In this document: positions 28,878 to 36,231 of the stretch, piece after piece
Numbering within the stretch: position 1 is the first letter of the stretch
How the letters are laid out: each line of letters opens with the position of its first letter
NCBI GenBank assembly: GCA_022845955.1
Contig: AP025576.1
Coordinates: 4,650,001 to 4,714,000 of the forward strand
Length of the DNA: 64,000 nucleotides
Source: Lachnospiraceae bacterium
Lineage (GTDB): Bacteria > Bacillota > Clostridia > Lachnospirales > Lachnospiraceae
Direction of reading: 5' to 3'
Notes under the pieces: generated by a model
Databases searched by the model: none
Told to the model about the DNA's origin: nothing
The model's input: only the letters and a program-made list of their open reading frames with translations
Translations under genes and position numbers: made by a program

Positions 28878-29293
28878 TTTAACCTCTCCTTTTTTATATT
28901 CAGCTGTGGCGTCCCATCCCCTTGCGGGACAACAGCAACTGTTTCCTCTGTCTTTCGCTTCGTTTTTACAATCTAACCTTACTACGAAATTATTTTTTTA
29001 TCTGTCGTATTTTTTTCCAATAATATCGTTTTTTGACGTAAGCGTTCCGTGTTGGACGTTCTGTCTTGAAACAGGAATGGCAGCATGTATCCATTCCCCA
29101 ATGGTTACAGGAAAGCACAAAAAAACAGCAAGTCTTTATGAAAGACTTACTGCTTGAAAAACTGCAACGGGGAATATGGAATTGTCATTTTAAAATAATG
29201 AAGGTTTTTTATGATCCAATCAGATTTCCACTAATTCTTACTGATGCTCCATTCCTCCGGCGTGCCGGGTATTGCATCTGATAATATCGGCAA
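28878..29293. other. Intergenic region upstream of cluster IV
   Basis: About 415 bases. The left part holds the leader of the cluster IV binding protein, including a small GTCCC/GGGAC hairpin at about 28911-28930, and T-rich DNA without a clear consensus promoter. The right part holds the terminator of the lipoprotein gene (29117-29155). Short open frames here lack ribosome sites and recognisable sequence. Confidence 0.6.
29117..29155 (-). terminator. Rho-independent terminator of the GNAT/lipoprotein pair
   Basis: On the minus strand CAGTAAGTCTTT, loop CAT and AAAGACTTGCTG form a 12-bp stem with one T-G wobble, followed by a run of seven T. It lies about 140 bases beyond the stop of the gene at 29294. 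Confidence 0.8.
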
Positions 29294-29968
29294 TTATCGT
29301 GAAGCGTCTTTCTCTGATAGAATTTCAACCTCTTTTGCAATTTCGGCGGCCTGTTCTGCGCTGACTGTGCCAGGCATAAAAGCAATACCGACAGACACTT
29401 TTAATTCCATATCATATGTTACGATTCCCGTTGTTGTAAACCGGTCAACCTCCGGCATTGCGCCGGGATGATTTTCTATATCATCAGGGTCCATATAGTT
29501 TATTGAAACAACGCCCACTTCACCGTTGTCGGTTTCTTTAACGCAAGTATACGGAGTCCATTGATATTGTGAGGACATTCTCAAATTGGGAAAAATAACA
29601 GGATATGCACCTTCCTTGGGCGTGTCATCGGGAACAGTAAACACAAACGGACTGAACCCGATATAACCAATCAGCTTATCGGATTCATATATGTAGACAG
29701 GCGTAAAAAATTCTCCGGTCGGAATTGTTTCGTCTCCTTTTTCGGTTTCCAATTTCCAGTTTTCCTGTAAAGGGAACGCCAGACGGAATGCCGGTGTATT
29801 GTTTACCATGTCTACGATAGCCGCGGCCGACATCGTTTGCGTTTCTTCCATTTTATAAGCCGGAAAGGCAATTTCAGTTATTCCGGCATTGATATCTCCT
29901 TCCCCGGAACAGTCAGCCAAGCTGCCAACCAGCGCGAATACTGCAATTGTAATAAAGAATCTTGTCAT
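29294..29968 (-). CDS. Hypothetical secreted lipoprotein
   Basis: Protein of about 224 residues with no family I recognise. The N-terminus (TRFFITIAVFALVGSLADC) is a membrane-export signal ending in a weak lipobox LADC (Cys at about 20), so a lipid-anchored surface protein is likely. The remainder is beta-rich and acidic, with PVYIYESDKLIGYIGFSPF and WTPYTCVKETDNGEVGVVSINY and no catalytic motif. The ATG at 29968 has GGAGGG 6 bases away. It starts 25 bases after the stop of the acetyltransferase and shares its promoter and terminator. Function unknown. Confidence 0.8.
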   Translation of the reverse strand: MTRFFITIAVFALVGSLADCSGEGDINAGITEIAFPAYKMEETQTMSAAAIVDMVNNTPAFRLAFPLQENWKLETEKGDETIPTGEFFTPVYIYESDKLIGYIGFSPFVFTVPDDTPKEGAYPVIFPNLRMSSQYQWTPYTCVKETDNGEVGVVSINYMDPDDIENHPGAMPEVDRFTTTGIVTYDMELKVSVGIAFMPGTVSAEQAAEIAKEVEILSEKDASR

Positions 29969-29993
29969 GTATCCCTCCTGTTTTACCAAATAT

Positions 29994-30569
29994 TTACAGC
30001 TTTACGCGGGCGCCCGGCTTTCTCACACTTTGATCTGCCGCATATAAATAAAATTCCATATCCACATTCCTAAAACTTTTACTGTCTTTATCGATAATAT
30101 TCATACCATTTCGAACGGCAACATTTTGAGAGGCTGTATTTGTGTTCCTGATAATGGAATAAACCGTACTTGCTTTTAGAACTGAAAAAGCATATTCCCT
30201 GCAAGCAATTGCGGCTTCTGTTGCATACCCTTTGTGCCAATACGCTTTCTGGAACAAATATCCTATTTCCAAAATTTCTTTTTCTCTCCAACCCTGCATG
30301 GTTAAACCGCACTGACCAATCATTTCGTTCGTTTCTTTTAATACAACAGCCCAGAGTCCAAAACCATATTCTTCATATCTTTTAAACTGTCTGTTAAGCC
30401 AATTCTGTGCTTCTTCCAAGCTGAAGGCACTTTCATAAGCAACACGCATTACTTCCTCATCACACATTATCCTGCATAATGCATCATAATCTGCCTGCAT
30501 CATTTCCCGAATAAAAAGACGCTTTGTTTCTATCAGGAATTCTCCATCTTCCACCTTTTTACCAGACAT
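29994..30569 (-). CDS. GNAT-family N-acetyltransferase, RimJ/RimL type
   Basis: About 191 residues. N-terminal ETKRLFIREMMQADYDAL and the acetyl-CoA region IGYLFQKAYWHKGYATEAAIACREYAF (the Q/R-x-x-G-x-A loop is KGYATEA) are typical of the RimJ/RimL group, followed by NTASQNVAVRNGM. It probably transfers acetyl to an amino group of a small molecule or protein N-terminus, and the substrate cannot be told. The ATG at 30569 is chosen over a GTG two codons upstream because AAGGAGG is 8 bases from it. It heads a two-gene operon with the lipoprotein. Confidence 0.93.
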   Translation of the reverse strand: MSGKKVEDGEFLIETKRLFIREMMQADYDALCRIMCDEEVMRVAYESAFSLEEAQNWLNRQFKRYEEYGFGLWAVVLKETNEMIGQCGLTMQGWREKEILEIGYLFQKAYWHKGYATEAAIACREYAFSVLKASTVYSIIRNTNTASQNVAVRNGMNIIDKDSKSFRNVDMEFYLYAADQSVRKPGARVKL

Positions 30570-30680
30570 TTGCACGGCCTCCTTATCTTCCGCTTTGCCG
30601 CCCCGTTCAACTCCTTTTATCCCTTTGTACCGCCAAAAGGAATTATCCTTACGGATTCAACCGGAATTCTATCTGCCTTG

Positions 30681-30689
30681 ATTATAGCA
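30681..30689 (-). promoter_or_regulatory. Extended -10 promoter of the GNAT/lipoprotein operon
   Basis: TGCTATAAT on the minus strand is a perfect extended -10 element, about 110 bases before the ATG. The -35 position is weak, as is common with extended -10 promoters. Confidence 0.55.
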
Positions 30690-30752
30690 CCCGGCTGCCC
30701 ATGCTGCTACATCTTTCCTCTTTAGTTTCCGGATATGCAATGCCGGTTTTAC

Positions 30753-31475
30753 TTAAAATAACCGTTTTCCGTCAGAAATGTCAATGCCAAGCTCTTTTGC
30801 CCTGCCGGTCTGCTTATATGGATTTATTTTTTCCACGATTCCGTCATGCCTGAAAAATGAGCCTGTATTTTTAAACCAAAAAGTGACATCCGCTTTTACG
30901 CATTGCCCACGGATATCCAGCACCCAGTCATAATCACACACTCGCGCATCCCTTCCCGTCTCACCGCCAACGGTAACATGGTTCACCCCATGGAGAAACG
31001 GAGTTAAATCCATGGCTTCCAGAAGCGGGGCGCAGGCTATAAACCGCCGTTTGATGGGATAGGATAAAAACAGGGGCAGCCGGTAATCCGCCGATGCCTG
31101 GTTTTCAACCGTACAGCCAATATTCACATTATCGTAACCCGTACCCCAATCAGAGGGAAGCGATATGGGAAAACGGTCGATACGTTTTGTCAGGATCAAA
31201 AAATCAATATCCGTCCGTTCCCGGATCATAGCCCAGGCTTCTTTCCTCCACGCATCCGCTTCCGGCAGGAAAAAATCGGTCGCAAAGCAGGTCGCAAGGA
31301 TTTTGTTCCCTTTCATGTTATACTCACCCTTCGTATTTTTCCTGACCGGCCAATCAAATTTATCCGTCTTTTGAATGGTATTCTGACCATAGCGTTTTGC
31401 ATGCGGTCCATAAAAATAGCAGTTCGTACAACCGTCGCTAATCTTGTAACAGCCTGTCCACGGTTCCCAGTTCAT
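30753..31475 (-). CDS. DUF5131 (phage Gp37/Gp68-like) protein
   Basis: About 240 residues of the Gp37/Gp68 family (PF07505). The N-terminal cysteine block WTGCYKISDGCTNCY (C-x6-C-x2-C) resembles an iron-sulfur-binding, radical-SAM-like site. Further family landmarks are KILATCFATDFFLPEADAW, FLILTKRIDRFP, IGCTVENQASADYRLP and HVTVGGETG. The exact reaction is not established. Homologues occur in phages and scattered in bacterial chromosomes. ATG 31475 lies 6 bases after AGGAGG. It stands alone, divergent from the flavoprotein at 31819. Confidence 0.92.
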   Translation of the reverse strand: MNWEPWTGCYKISDGCTNCYFYGPHAKRYGQNTIQKTDKFDWPVRKNTKGEYNMKGNKILATCFATDFFLPEADAWRKEAWAMIRERTDIDFLILTKRIDRFPISLPSDWGTGYDNVNIGCTVENQASADYRLPLFLSYPIKRRFIACAPLLEAMDLTPFLHGVNHVTVGGETGRDARVCDYDWVLDIRGQCVKADVTFWFKNTGSFFRHDGIVEKINPYKQTGRAKELGIDISDGKRLF

Positions 31476-31818
31476 AAGCATCCTCCTGTATCGATGCAGA
31501 TATTTCTTACCTGCATTCCTTGTCCGGGGAAATTATATAATACATCCCCTTCCTATTATAGTAAAAATGCGACAGGTTTACTCATGGAATGGAAAACGCT
31601 GTCCCGGCCCGTATGACTTTGAACATACAGAATTTCAGGCGCCTGTTTCTCATGTGCTATCATAATAAAATATTATCCGAATATTAAAATAGATAATTTT
31701 TATTTTTAGTTTATCTGCGGTATAATTTTTTCAGGAAAGCAGGAAACGCCCCGGAACAGGTAAGCCTCCCGGCGCTTTGCCTGCAGGCAAAAATCGATTC
31801 GGAAAGGAATGGAATATC
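31476..31818. other. Divergent intergenic region with TATAAT box and 16-base palindrome
   Basis: TATAAT at 31721-31726 is a likely -10 for the plus-strand flavoprotein, with no good -35. A perfect palindrome TTTGCCTGCAGGCAAA lies at 31776-31791, about 45 bases into the resulting leader, and could be an operator. No gene is visible. Confidence 0.5.
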
Positions 31819-32715
31819 ATGTACGATATCATTATCATCGGCGGAGGCCCCGCCGGAATCAGCGCGGGAATCTATGCGGTCAGCCGCGGAAAAAAGACAC
31901 TTATCCTGGAAAAAGCCCAGATAGGAGGAATCATCGGTAAGGTCTCCACCGTTACCCATTATTCCGCTATTATCGAAAATGAATCCGGCATGACCTTTGC
32001 CGAACGCCTCAAAAGGCAGGCACTTCATGCAGGGGTTGAGATACGCTATGAAAATGTGGTGAACACCGTTCTTACGGGAGATATTAAGAGCGTCCTCACA
32101 GAAAACGGAAGCTATCAGGCCCGTAAGCTTATCCTGGCAAACGGAAGCACACCCCGAAAGCTGGGTATCCCGGGTGAAGATGCCCTCGCAGGCAAAGGGA
32201 TGGGTTTGAATGCCGCAAGGGACGGCGCGGTTTATGCCGGCAAAAATATGTACGTAATAGGCGGCGCCGACGGTGCGGTAAAAGAAGCCCTTTACCTCTC
32301 CCAATTTGCAAAAACCGTAACTATCCTCCATTTTGAAGAACAGCTGGGCTGCATTGCGGAATTTAAAGATAAAATACAAAAAAGCAGCAATATCACCCTG
32401 CGCCTTTCCTCACGCCTTCAGGCTGTCCGCGGCAGGGAACAGGTGGAAGCCCTGGAAATAGCAGATGAAAAGACCGGAAGCCTGGAACTGCTCACTGACC
32501 CTGGCTGCGGCATATTCGTTTACGCAGGAACCGTCCCCAATACCGATATTTATACCGAACTTTCTCTGGAAAACGGATATATCCCGGTAAACGAAAAGAT
32601 GGAAACGGCAATCCCCGGTGTCTATGCCGCCGGAGATATCCGCGTCAAGCAGGTTCGCCAGGTCGCTACCGCGGTTTCGGACGGGGCGGTCGCAGCTATC
32701 AACGCGGCGTGTTAA
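31819..32715 (+). CDS. Thioredoxin-reductase-like flavoprotein lacking the CxxC active site
   Basis: NAD(P)/FAD-dependent pyridine nucleotide oxidoreductase of about 298 residues. The FAD Rossmann motif IIIIGGGPAG (4-13), the NAD(P) Rossmann motif YVIGGADGA (145-153) and the FAD-closing PGVYAAGDIR are all present, with thioredoxin-reductase length and order. The redox-active C-A-T-C before the DG is replaced by L130-N131-A132-A133, so it cannot reduce thioredoxin by the usual dithiol. It may act as a flavin reductase, a ferredoxin/NADPH-type reductase, or a reductase of an unknown partner. The frame is open upstream, but the ATG at 31819 begins the FAD motif. It is monocistronic on the plus strand. 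Confidence 0.92.
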   Translation: MYDIIIIGGGPAGISAGIYAVSRGKKTLILEKAQIGGIIGKVSTVTHYSAIIENESGMTFAERLKRQALHAGVEIRYENVVNTVLTGDIKSVLTENGSYQARKLILANGSTPRKLGIPGEDALAGKGMGLNAARDGAVYAGKNMYVIGGADGAVKEALYLSQFAKTVTILHFEEQLGCIAEFKDKIQKSSNITLRLSSRLQAVRGREQVEALEIADEKTGSLELLTDPGCGIFVYAGTVPNTDIYTELSLENGYIPVNEKMETAIPGVYAAGDIRVKQVRQVATAVSDGAVAAINAAC

Positions 32716-32726
32716 CCGCAGGGCAC

Positions 32727-32753
32727 GGCGGTATATAAAATCAATATGCCGCC
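32727..32753. terminator. Hairpin between converging flavoprotein and Fic remnant
   Basis: GGCGGTATAT (32727-32736) and ATATGCCGCC (32744-32753) form a 10-bp stem with one wobble and a 7-base loop, 12 bases after the flavoprotein stop. No T-run follows on either strand, so termination is uncertain. Confidence 0.45.
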
Positions 32754-32803
32754 ATGCTGACAGAGAATACCTGCTATCCATTGTAATGGAGATCGAAAGC
32801 CAA

Positions 32804-33485
32804 TTATTCCATTCTTTCTGTTTTAGAAAAAGCTTCTTCCGTCTTTACCACCGGACAGATAAAATCCTTTACCATTGCCGTATATTTTTCCTGTTCCTGC
32901 CTGAAGAATCCGGTCAATGACCCATAATCCCCATTCTGCTGCGCACGGTTGAGACACTCATAGTATTCTGCTTTTCTGTCGTCCCCGATAATAAATGGCA
33001 TAACATTACTCCTTAAGCACTCTTTGAACAGGATGAGCCGGCCCGTCCTCCCATTGCCGTCCTGAAAGGGGTGGATTTGACGATGTTGTGATGTCGGAAA
33101 CCATGTTCCTTCTGTTTTTATATTCCCCAATGGGGTAGCCATTTGCGATGTCCTCAAACACTCCTGCTTTTAAGCGGTAATGATATGCCTTGATCAGTTC
33201 CTGGCTCAGCTGTTCCTCACAAGTGTCCAGCATATAGCTAAACATGGTAAAATGCCCGGTCATCTCTTCCACATCTTTAGCCCGAAAGATGCTGCCGTCT
33301 GCCCGGATGGTACCTGTCTCAAAAATGGATGCCGTCTGCTTTTCTGTCAGCGTGCTTCCTTCGATCCGGTTGGAATTATATGCCAGCTTCCTCTGTGTAA
33401 GCGCGTAGACTCCGCTCCTGTCATGTCTCTTTGCTTCAATATGAAGCCTGTCTTTTAACAGGTGAATCATTTTATTTTGTTCCAT
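32804..33485 (-). pseudogene. Fic-domain (AMPylation) protein, broken by internal deletion and frameshift
   Basis: Two overlapping frames carry the two ends of one Fic protein. The first (33485 downwards, RBS AAAGGAG) has the N-terminal inhibitory motif SNRIEG and the pre-Fic stretch PIGEYKNRRNMVSDI. The second (down to 32804) has the catalytic loop HPFQDGNGRTGR and the C-terminal helices. In intact family members about 40-50 residues lie between these blocks. Here they are almost adjacent and in different frames, around 33060-33110. The gene therefore lost over 100 bases, not a multiple of three, and cannot make a working enzyme. The family normally attaches AMP to target proteins. Stand-alone context. 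Confidence 0.85.
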
Positions 33486-33646
33486 TCTGCCTGCTCCTTT
33501 ATAAACGGCATCCTTTTCGCCTTTTAATCTATTTCTTATTATATCGCAACAGATTCTGAGTAAGCAACCGAAACCTCTGCCCTCCGTACCGCTATTACCA
33601 CAAAACGCTGCTGTTCACTCCGTGATCCGTAATATGGATATACCTA

Positions 33647-34465
33647 TCAGTGATGTTCTTCCCCGTCCTCATGCCCATGATGATCCATACTCTCCTGATC
33701 CGGCTTATGGCTCTCATCTTCTCCGGCGCTGTCCTCCTTTGCAGCATTGCCGGCATCTGTGCCATTTTCTTCATGATGGCCGCCGCAATGCTCCTCCGTA
33801 AGCTCTTTGATTTCACTTATGGAATGCTCCGCGCACTGTTCATAAGACGCCGTGGGATCCACCTCCTGCAATTGTGTAATGGCAAGATATTTAGCCGGGC
33901 TGAGATTGTAGTCATGGGCACAGTCCCTGACCTCCCTGGATACTGCAAAAACATCTGCGGAAGCCGTGGAATGATGGGAATCCAGCAGCGTATCCACCGA
34001 TTCCCGGATCTCTCCCAGCATTCTCTGTTCCGTATTTCCATTGCCGGTCTGTACGGTAACGGATACCAGGCCGTCCGGAGCCAGATATCCCTGACGGATC
34101 ATTTCATCCAAAAGCAGATGGACTGCCTGTTCCCAGGATTGGCAGCGGACATCCATATTCTGCAGGATCGCCGCGCCGTCGTCATTATAGGGAGCAGCTT
34201 CCAGAACAAAGCCATAACGGTTCAGCGTAAGCGCGATAGACGGATTTACATCCATATCCACATAGGCACTGGGAGTGAAAAAGGAAAAGCCCCCTATGAG
34301 CAGGAAAACGGCAAAAGCGGCACAAACAGCTGCCAACCGCTGCCGGTAAATCCGGCGGGGACGGTTTCTCTTGCACGCTTCCGCCTTCAGATAGTCTGCC
34401 GTTTTTTCCTTCAGGCTGTCTCCGGCCTGGATTTTGTCAAAGGCATTGCGAAGCTTATTTTCCAT
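33647..34465 (-). CDS. RsgI-like membrane anti-sigma factor with His-rich extracellular tail
   Basis: About 272 residues, overlapping the ECF sigma gene by 11 bases, so the two are translationally coupled. A cytoplasmic N-terminus of about 43 residues presumably holds the sigma factor. A single membrane segment lies at 44-63 (LAAVCAAFAVFLLIGGFSFF). An RsgI-type outer domain starts at SAYVDMDVNPSIALTLNRYG. The last roughly 48 residues hold nine His among Asp/Glu (HCGGHHEEN ... DHHGHEDGEEHH). There is no zinc-finger anti-sigma motif. The ATG at 34465 has GGGAGGTG before it, and a longer frame upstream has no such site. I infer that metal or another ligand binding to the tail alters sigma release. 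The anti-sigma role rests on gene order and the RsgI-like domain. Confidence 0.85.
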   Translation of the reverse strand: MENKLRNAFDKIQAGDSLKEKTADYLKAEACKRNRPRRIYRQRLAAVCAAFAVFLLIGGFSFFTPSAYVDMDVNPSIALTLNRYGFVLEAAPYNDDGAAILQNMDVRCQSWEQAVHLLLDEMIRQGYLAPDGLVSVTVQTGNGNTEQRMLGEIRESVDTLLDSHHSTASADVFAVSREVRDCAHDYNLSPAKYLAITQLQEVDPTASYEQCAEHSISEIKELTEEHCGGHHEENGTDAGNAAKEDSAGEDESHKPDQESMDHHGHEDGEEHH

Positions 34466-34940
34466 TCCACTCACCTCCCAGCTGTTTCCTAAGCTCTTTT
34501 CTCGCCCTATCAAGCCATGTATAGATTGTATTTTCACTCCGTTTCAATATGCCGGCTATTTCGACCGCCGTGTAGCCTTCATAATAAAACAGATAGATGA
34601 CATTCCTGTACTTGGGAGGAAGCTGCAGAACTACCTCCAGTAATTCTTTTTCCTCCTCCTGCATATAGAATGGCTCGGTATTTATTTCCTCAAGAGAACG
34701 GACCCTTCTGTGGAAAAAGCTCTTCAGCACATCCTTGCATACATTGATGGCAACACGAATAAGCCATGCCTTTTCATGGGCATCGCTTTCAAAAGATGAG
34801 GGATGGAGAAGGTACTTAAGGAACACTTCCTGAAATACATCCTCCACATCCGCATCGTTTTTCAGATACATAAAACAGATACGGCGGACCGTGTCCGCAT
34901 AAAGTTCAAGGGCACGGTTCACCTCAGCTTCCTTGCGCAT
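34455..34940 (-). CDS. ECF-family RNA polymerase sigma factor
   Basis: 161 residues. Region 2 (ELYADTVRRICFMYLKNDADVEDVFQEVFLK) with the core-binding and -10-melting helices is followed by region 4 (LPPKYRNVIYLFYYEGYTAVEIAGILKRSENTIYTWLDRARKELR) with the -35-reading helix-turn-helix. The length is right for an ECF sigma. Ribosome site GGGAG lies 5 bases before the ATG. It follows the His/Cys-rich secreted protein by 43 bases and overlaps the anti-sigma gene. The set probably responds to an outside signal, and an ECF-like promoter at 35369-35397 suggests autoregulation. Confidence 0.95.
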   Translation of the reverse strand: MRKEAEVNRALELYADTVRRICFMYLKNDADVEDVFQEVFLKYLLHPSSFESDAHEKAWLIRVAINVCKDVLKSFFHRRVRSLEEINTEPFYMQEEEKELLEVVLQLPPKYRNVIYLFYYEGYTAVEIAGILKRSENTIYTWLDRARKELRKQLGGEWNGK

Positions 34941-34983
34941 GGCATCTCCCGCTTGCTTATCAGAGAGGGGAATTTCCTGTTAC

Positions 34984-35334
34984 TTAATGATGGGTTCCGT
35001 TATGATGGGAAGCATTGCTGCAGCTGCCGCCGTTCGTATTATGAGGCAGGCAGACGGTTCCGTTGTGGTCGTGTGATCCGGTTTCCGTACAGCCCTCCGC
35101 CGTACAGGCCTGGTGATAATCGTGTCCGTCTCCCAGATAATGTCCGGCATAGGTAGTCCCGTCATGCTGATGGTTCCCGGTAGTATTGCAGTCTGCTGTA
35201 TTACACAGGGAATAACCTGTGACTGCCGGCAGACTTCCGCCGTTGTTATGTCCGTGTCCATGTGCCAATGCCGTTAAGGGCATGGCGATAACCAGGATGG
35301 CAGACAGGGTAAGAGCAGCGATTGTTTTTTTCAT
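34984..35334 (-). CDS. Small secreted His/Cys-rich protein
   Basis: 116 residues. A clear signal peptide (KKTIAALTLSAILVIAMPLTALA) ends before HGHGH at residue 25. The mature part of about 92 residues holds 15 His and 6 Cys and no catalytic fold I know. Two imperfect repeats of pattern C-x4-C-x2-T-G-x-H-x-H-x-G-T are visible (CNTADCNTTGNHQHDGT and CTAEGCTETGSHDHNGT), and the C-terminus is NASHHNGTHH. Such composition suggests binding of zinc, copper or nickel outside the cell. ATG 35334 has GGAGG 8 bases upstream, and the open frame begins five codons earlier. First gene of the sigma/anti-sigma operon. The role is inferred from composition and context. Confidence 0.85.
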   Translation of the reverse strand: MKKTIAALTLSAILVIAMPLTALAHGHGHNNGGSLPAVTGYSLCNTADCNTTGNHQHDGTTYAGHYLGDGHDYHQACTAEGCTETGSHDHNGTVCLPHNTNGGSCSNASHHNGTHH

Positions 35335-35368
35335 GATTGGTTCCTCCATTTTTCTTTGTTCTGATAGA

Positions 35369-35397
35369 TATACGAATGGGAGGAGGATATCCTTTCA
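35369..35397 (-). promoter_or_regulatory. Candidate ECF-type (autoregulatory) promoter
   Basis: On the minus strand TGAAAG (35392-35397) and CGTATA (35369-35374) are separated by 17 bases, near the Bacillus sigma-W pattern TGAAAC-N16-CGTA. It lies 35 bases before the first gene of the sigma operon. ECF factors normally transcribe their own operon, so this is the expected place. Confidence 0.5.
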
Positions 35398-35419
35398 TAA
35401 AAACAATAAATTTTAAAAT

Positions 35420-35448
35420 ATTTTATATCCTGTCTGAATGAAAAGCAA
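35420..35448 (-). promoter_or_regulatory. Candidate housekeeping promoter of the sigma operon
   Basis: TTGCTT (35443-35448), 17 bases, TAAAAT (35420-35425) on the minus strand, just upstream of the ECF-like element. It could give basal expression. Confidence 0.45.
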
Positions 35449-35471
35449 GACTCTTATATCCCTATGCAATT

Positions 35472-36200
35472 TTATTCCATCACGACTGATGGCTGACGCC
35501 ATTCCTCCAGCGCAGCCCGATATGCATCATTCATAATCCTGCTGCCGTCCTGCAGGCATAATTGATAATGCCCCGGTAAAATGATATCGCACTCAAATTT
35601 TGAAAAACGTCTGATCGAATCAAAAAATATATCTCTATTATAATCGATACCACCTTCCCAGCCTAATGTTGCTCCTGTACAATCGGGTGCAACATTCAGT
35701 ACATCTCCCGTAAAGTAAATAACCTTCCCTTCCAGTTCGAGACGATAGAATACGGAGCCGTCCGTATGGCCGGGTACCTCTGTAACTTCAAAACAGAGAT
35801 TTCCTGCCTTTATACTATCGCCATCTTTTACTTTTATGTCAACAGGGCATGGAACATATTGCTTTTTTTTAGGAAAAGGAGCATAATCACAGATTTCTGT
35901 AATGATTCCTTTCTCAACCGCATCCGCATCCCTGACCCCCGCCACAATCTTTGCCCCCATCTCCCTGAATCTGTATGCATTCCCAATATGATTAAGATGC
36001 TTATGGCTTAAGAGAACATAGGATATCGGGTATTTCTCCAGTCCCCAATATCTCATATTCTCAAGAATCTGTTTATACTCTTCTTCCGTTTCAGCGGAAT
36101 CAATAAGAACTAACCCATTATCCGTCTTTACTGCAAAAATATTGGCAATATTGGCATAGGCTCCGCCCAGCACCTGATATACGTTATTCATTATCTGCAT
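35472..36200 (-). CDS. Metallo-beta-lactamase-fold hydrolase with altered metal motif (HKHLNH)
   Basis: 242 residues of the MBL fold. The first metal motif, normally HxHxDH, is H66-K-H68-L-N70-H71, so the metal-2 Asp is Asn. Later ligands look intact: PGHTDGS, the bridging Asp in YFTGDVL, and LPGHYQ. No signal peptide, so it is cytoplasmic. It is 31 bases after a paralogue of similar length in the same operon, downstream of the cluster V permeases. The pairing with a sugar importer suggests a hydrolase or lactonase for an imported compound, which is inference. It starts at ATG 36200 after GAGGGG. Confidence 0.9.
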   Translation of the reverse strand: MQIMNNVYQVLGGAYANIANIFAVKTDNGLVLIDSAETEEEYKQILENMRYWGLEKYPISYVLLSHKHLNHIGNAYRFREMGAKIVAGVRDADAVEKGIITEICDYAPFPKKKQYVPCPVDIKVKDGDSIKAGNLCFEVTEVPGHTDGSVFYRLELEGKVIYFTGDVLNVAPDCTGATLGWEGGIDYNRDIFFDSIRRFSKFECDIILPGHYQLCLQDGSRIMNDAYRAALEEWRQPSVVME

Positions 36201-36231
36201 GGCTTACCCCTCTCTCTTAACTGCTTCCTGA

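Noticed and set aside
28906..29157. 83-codon plus-strand frame upstream of cluster IV
   Set aside because: Runs through leader, T-rich DNA and a terminator hairpin, with no ribosome site.
31711..32379. 222-codon minus-strand open frame
   Set aside because: Antisense to the thioredoxin-reductase-like gene, whose Rossmann motifs are unmistakable.
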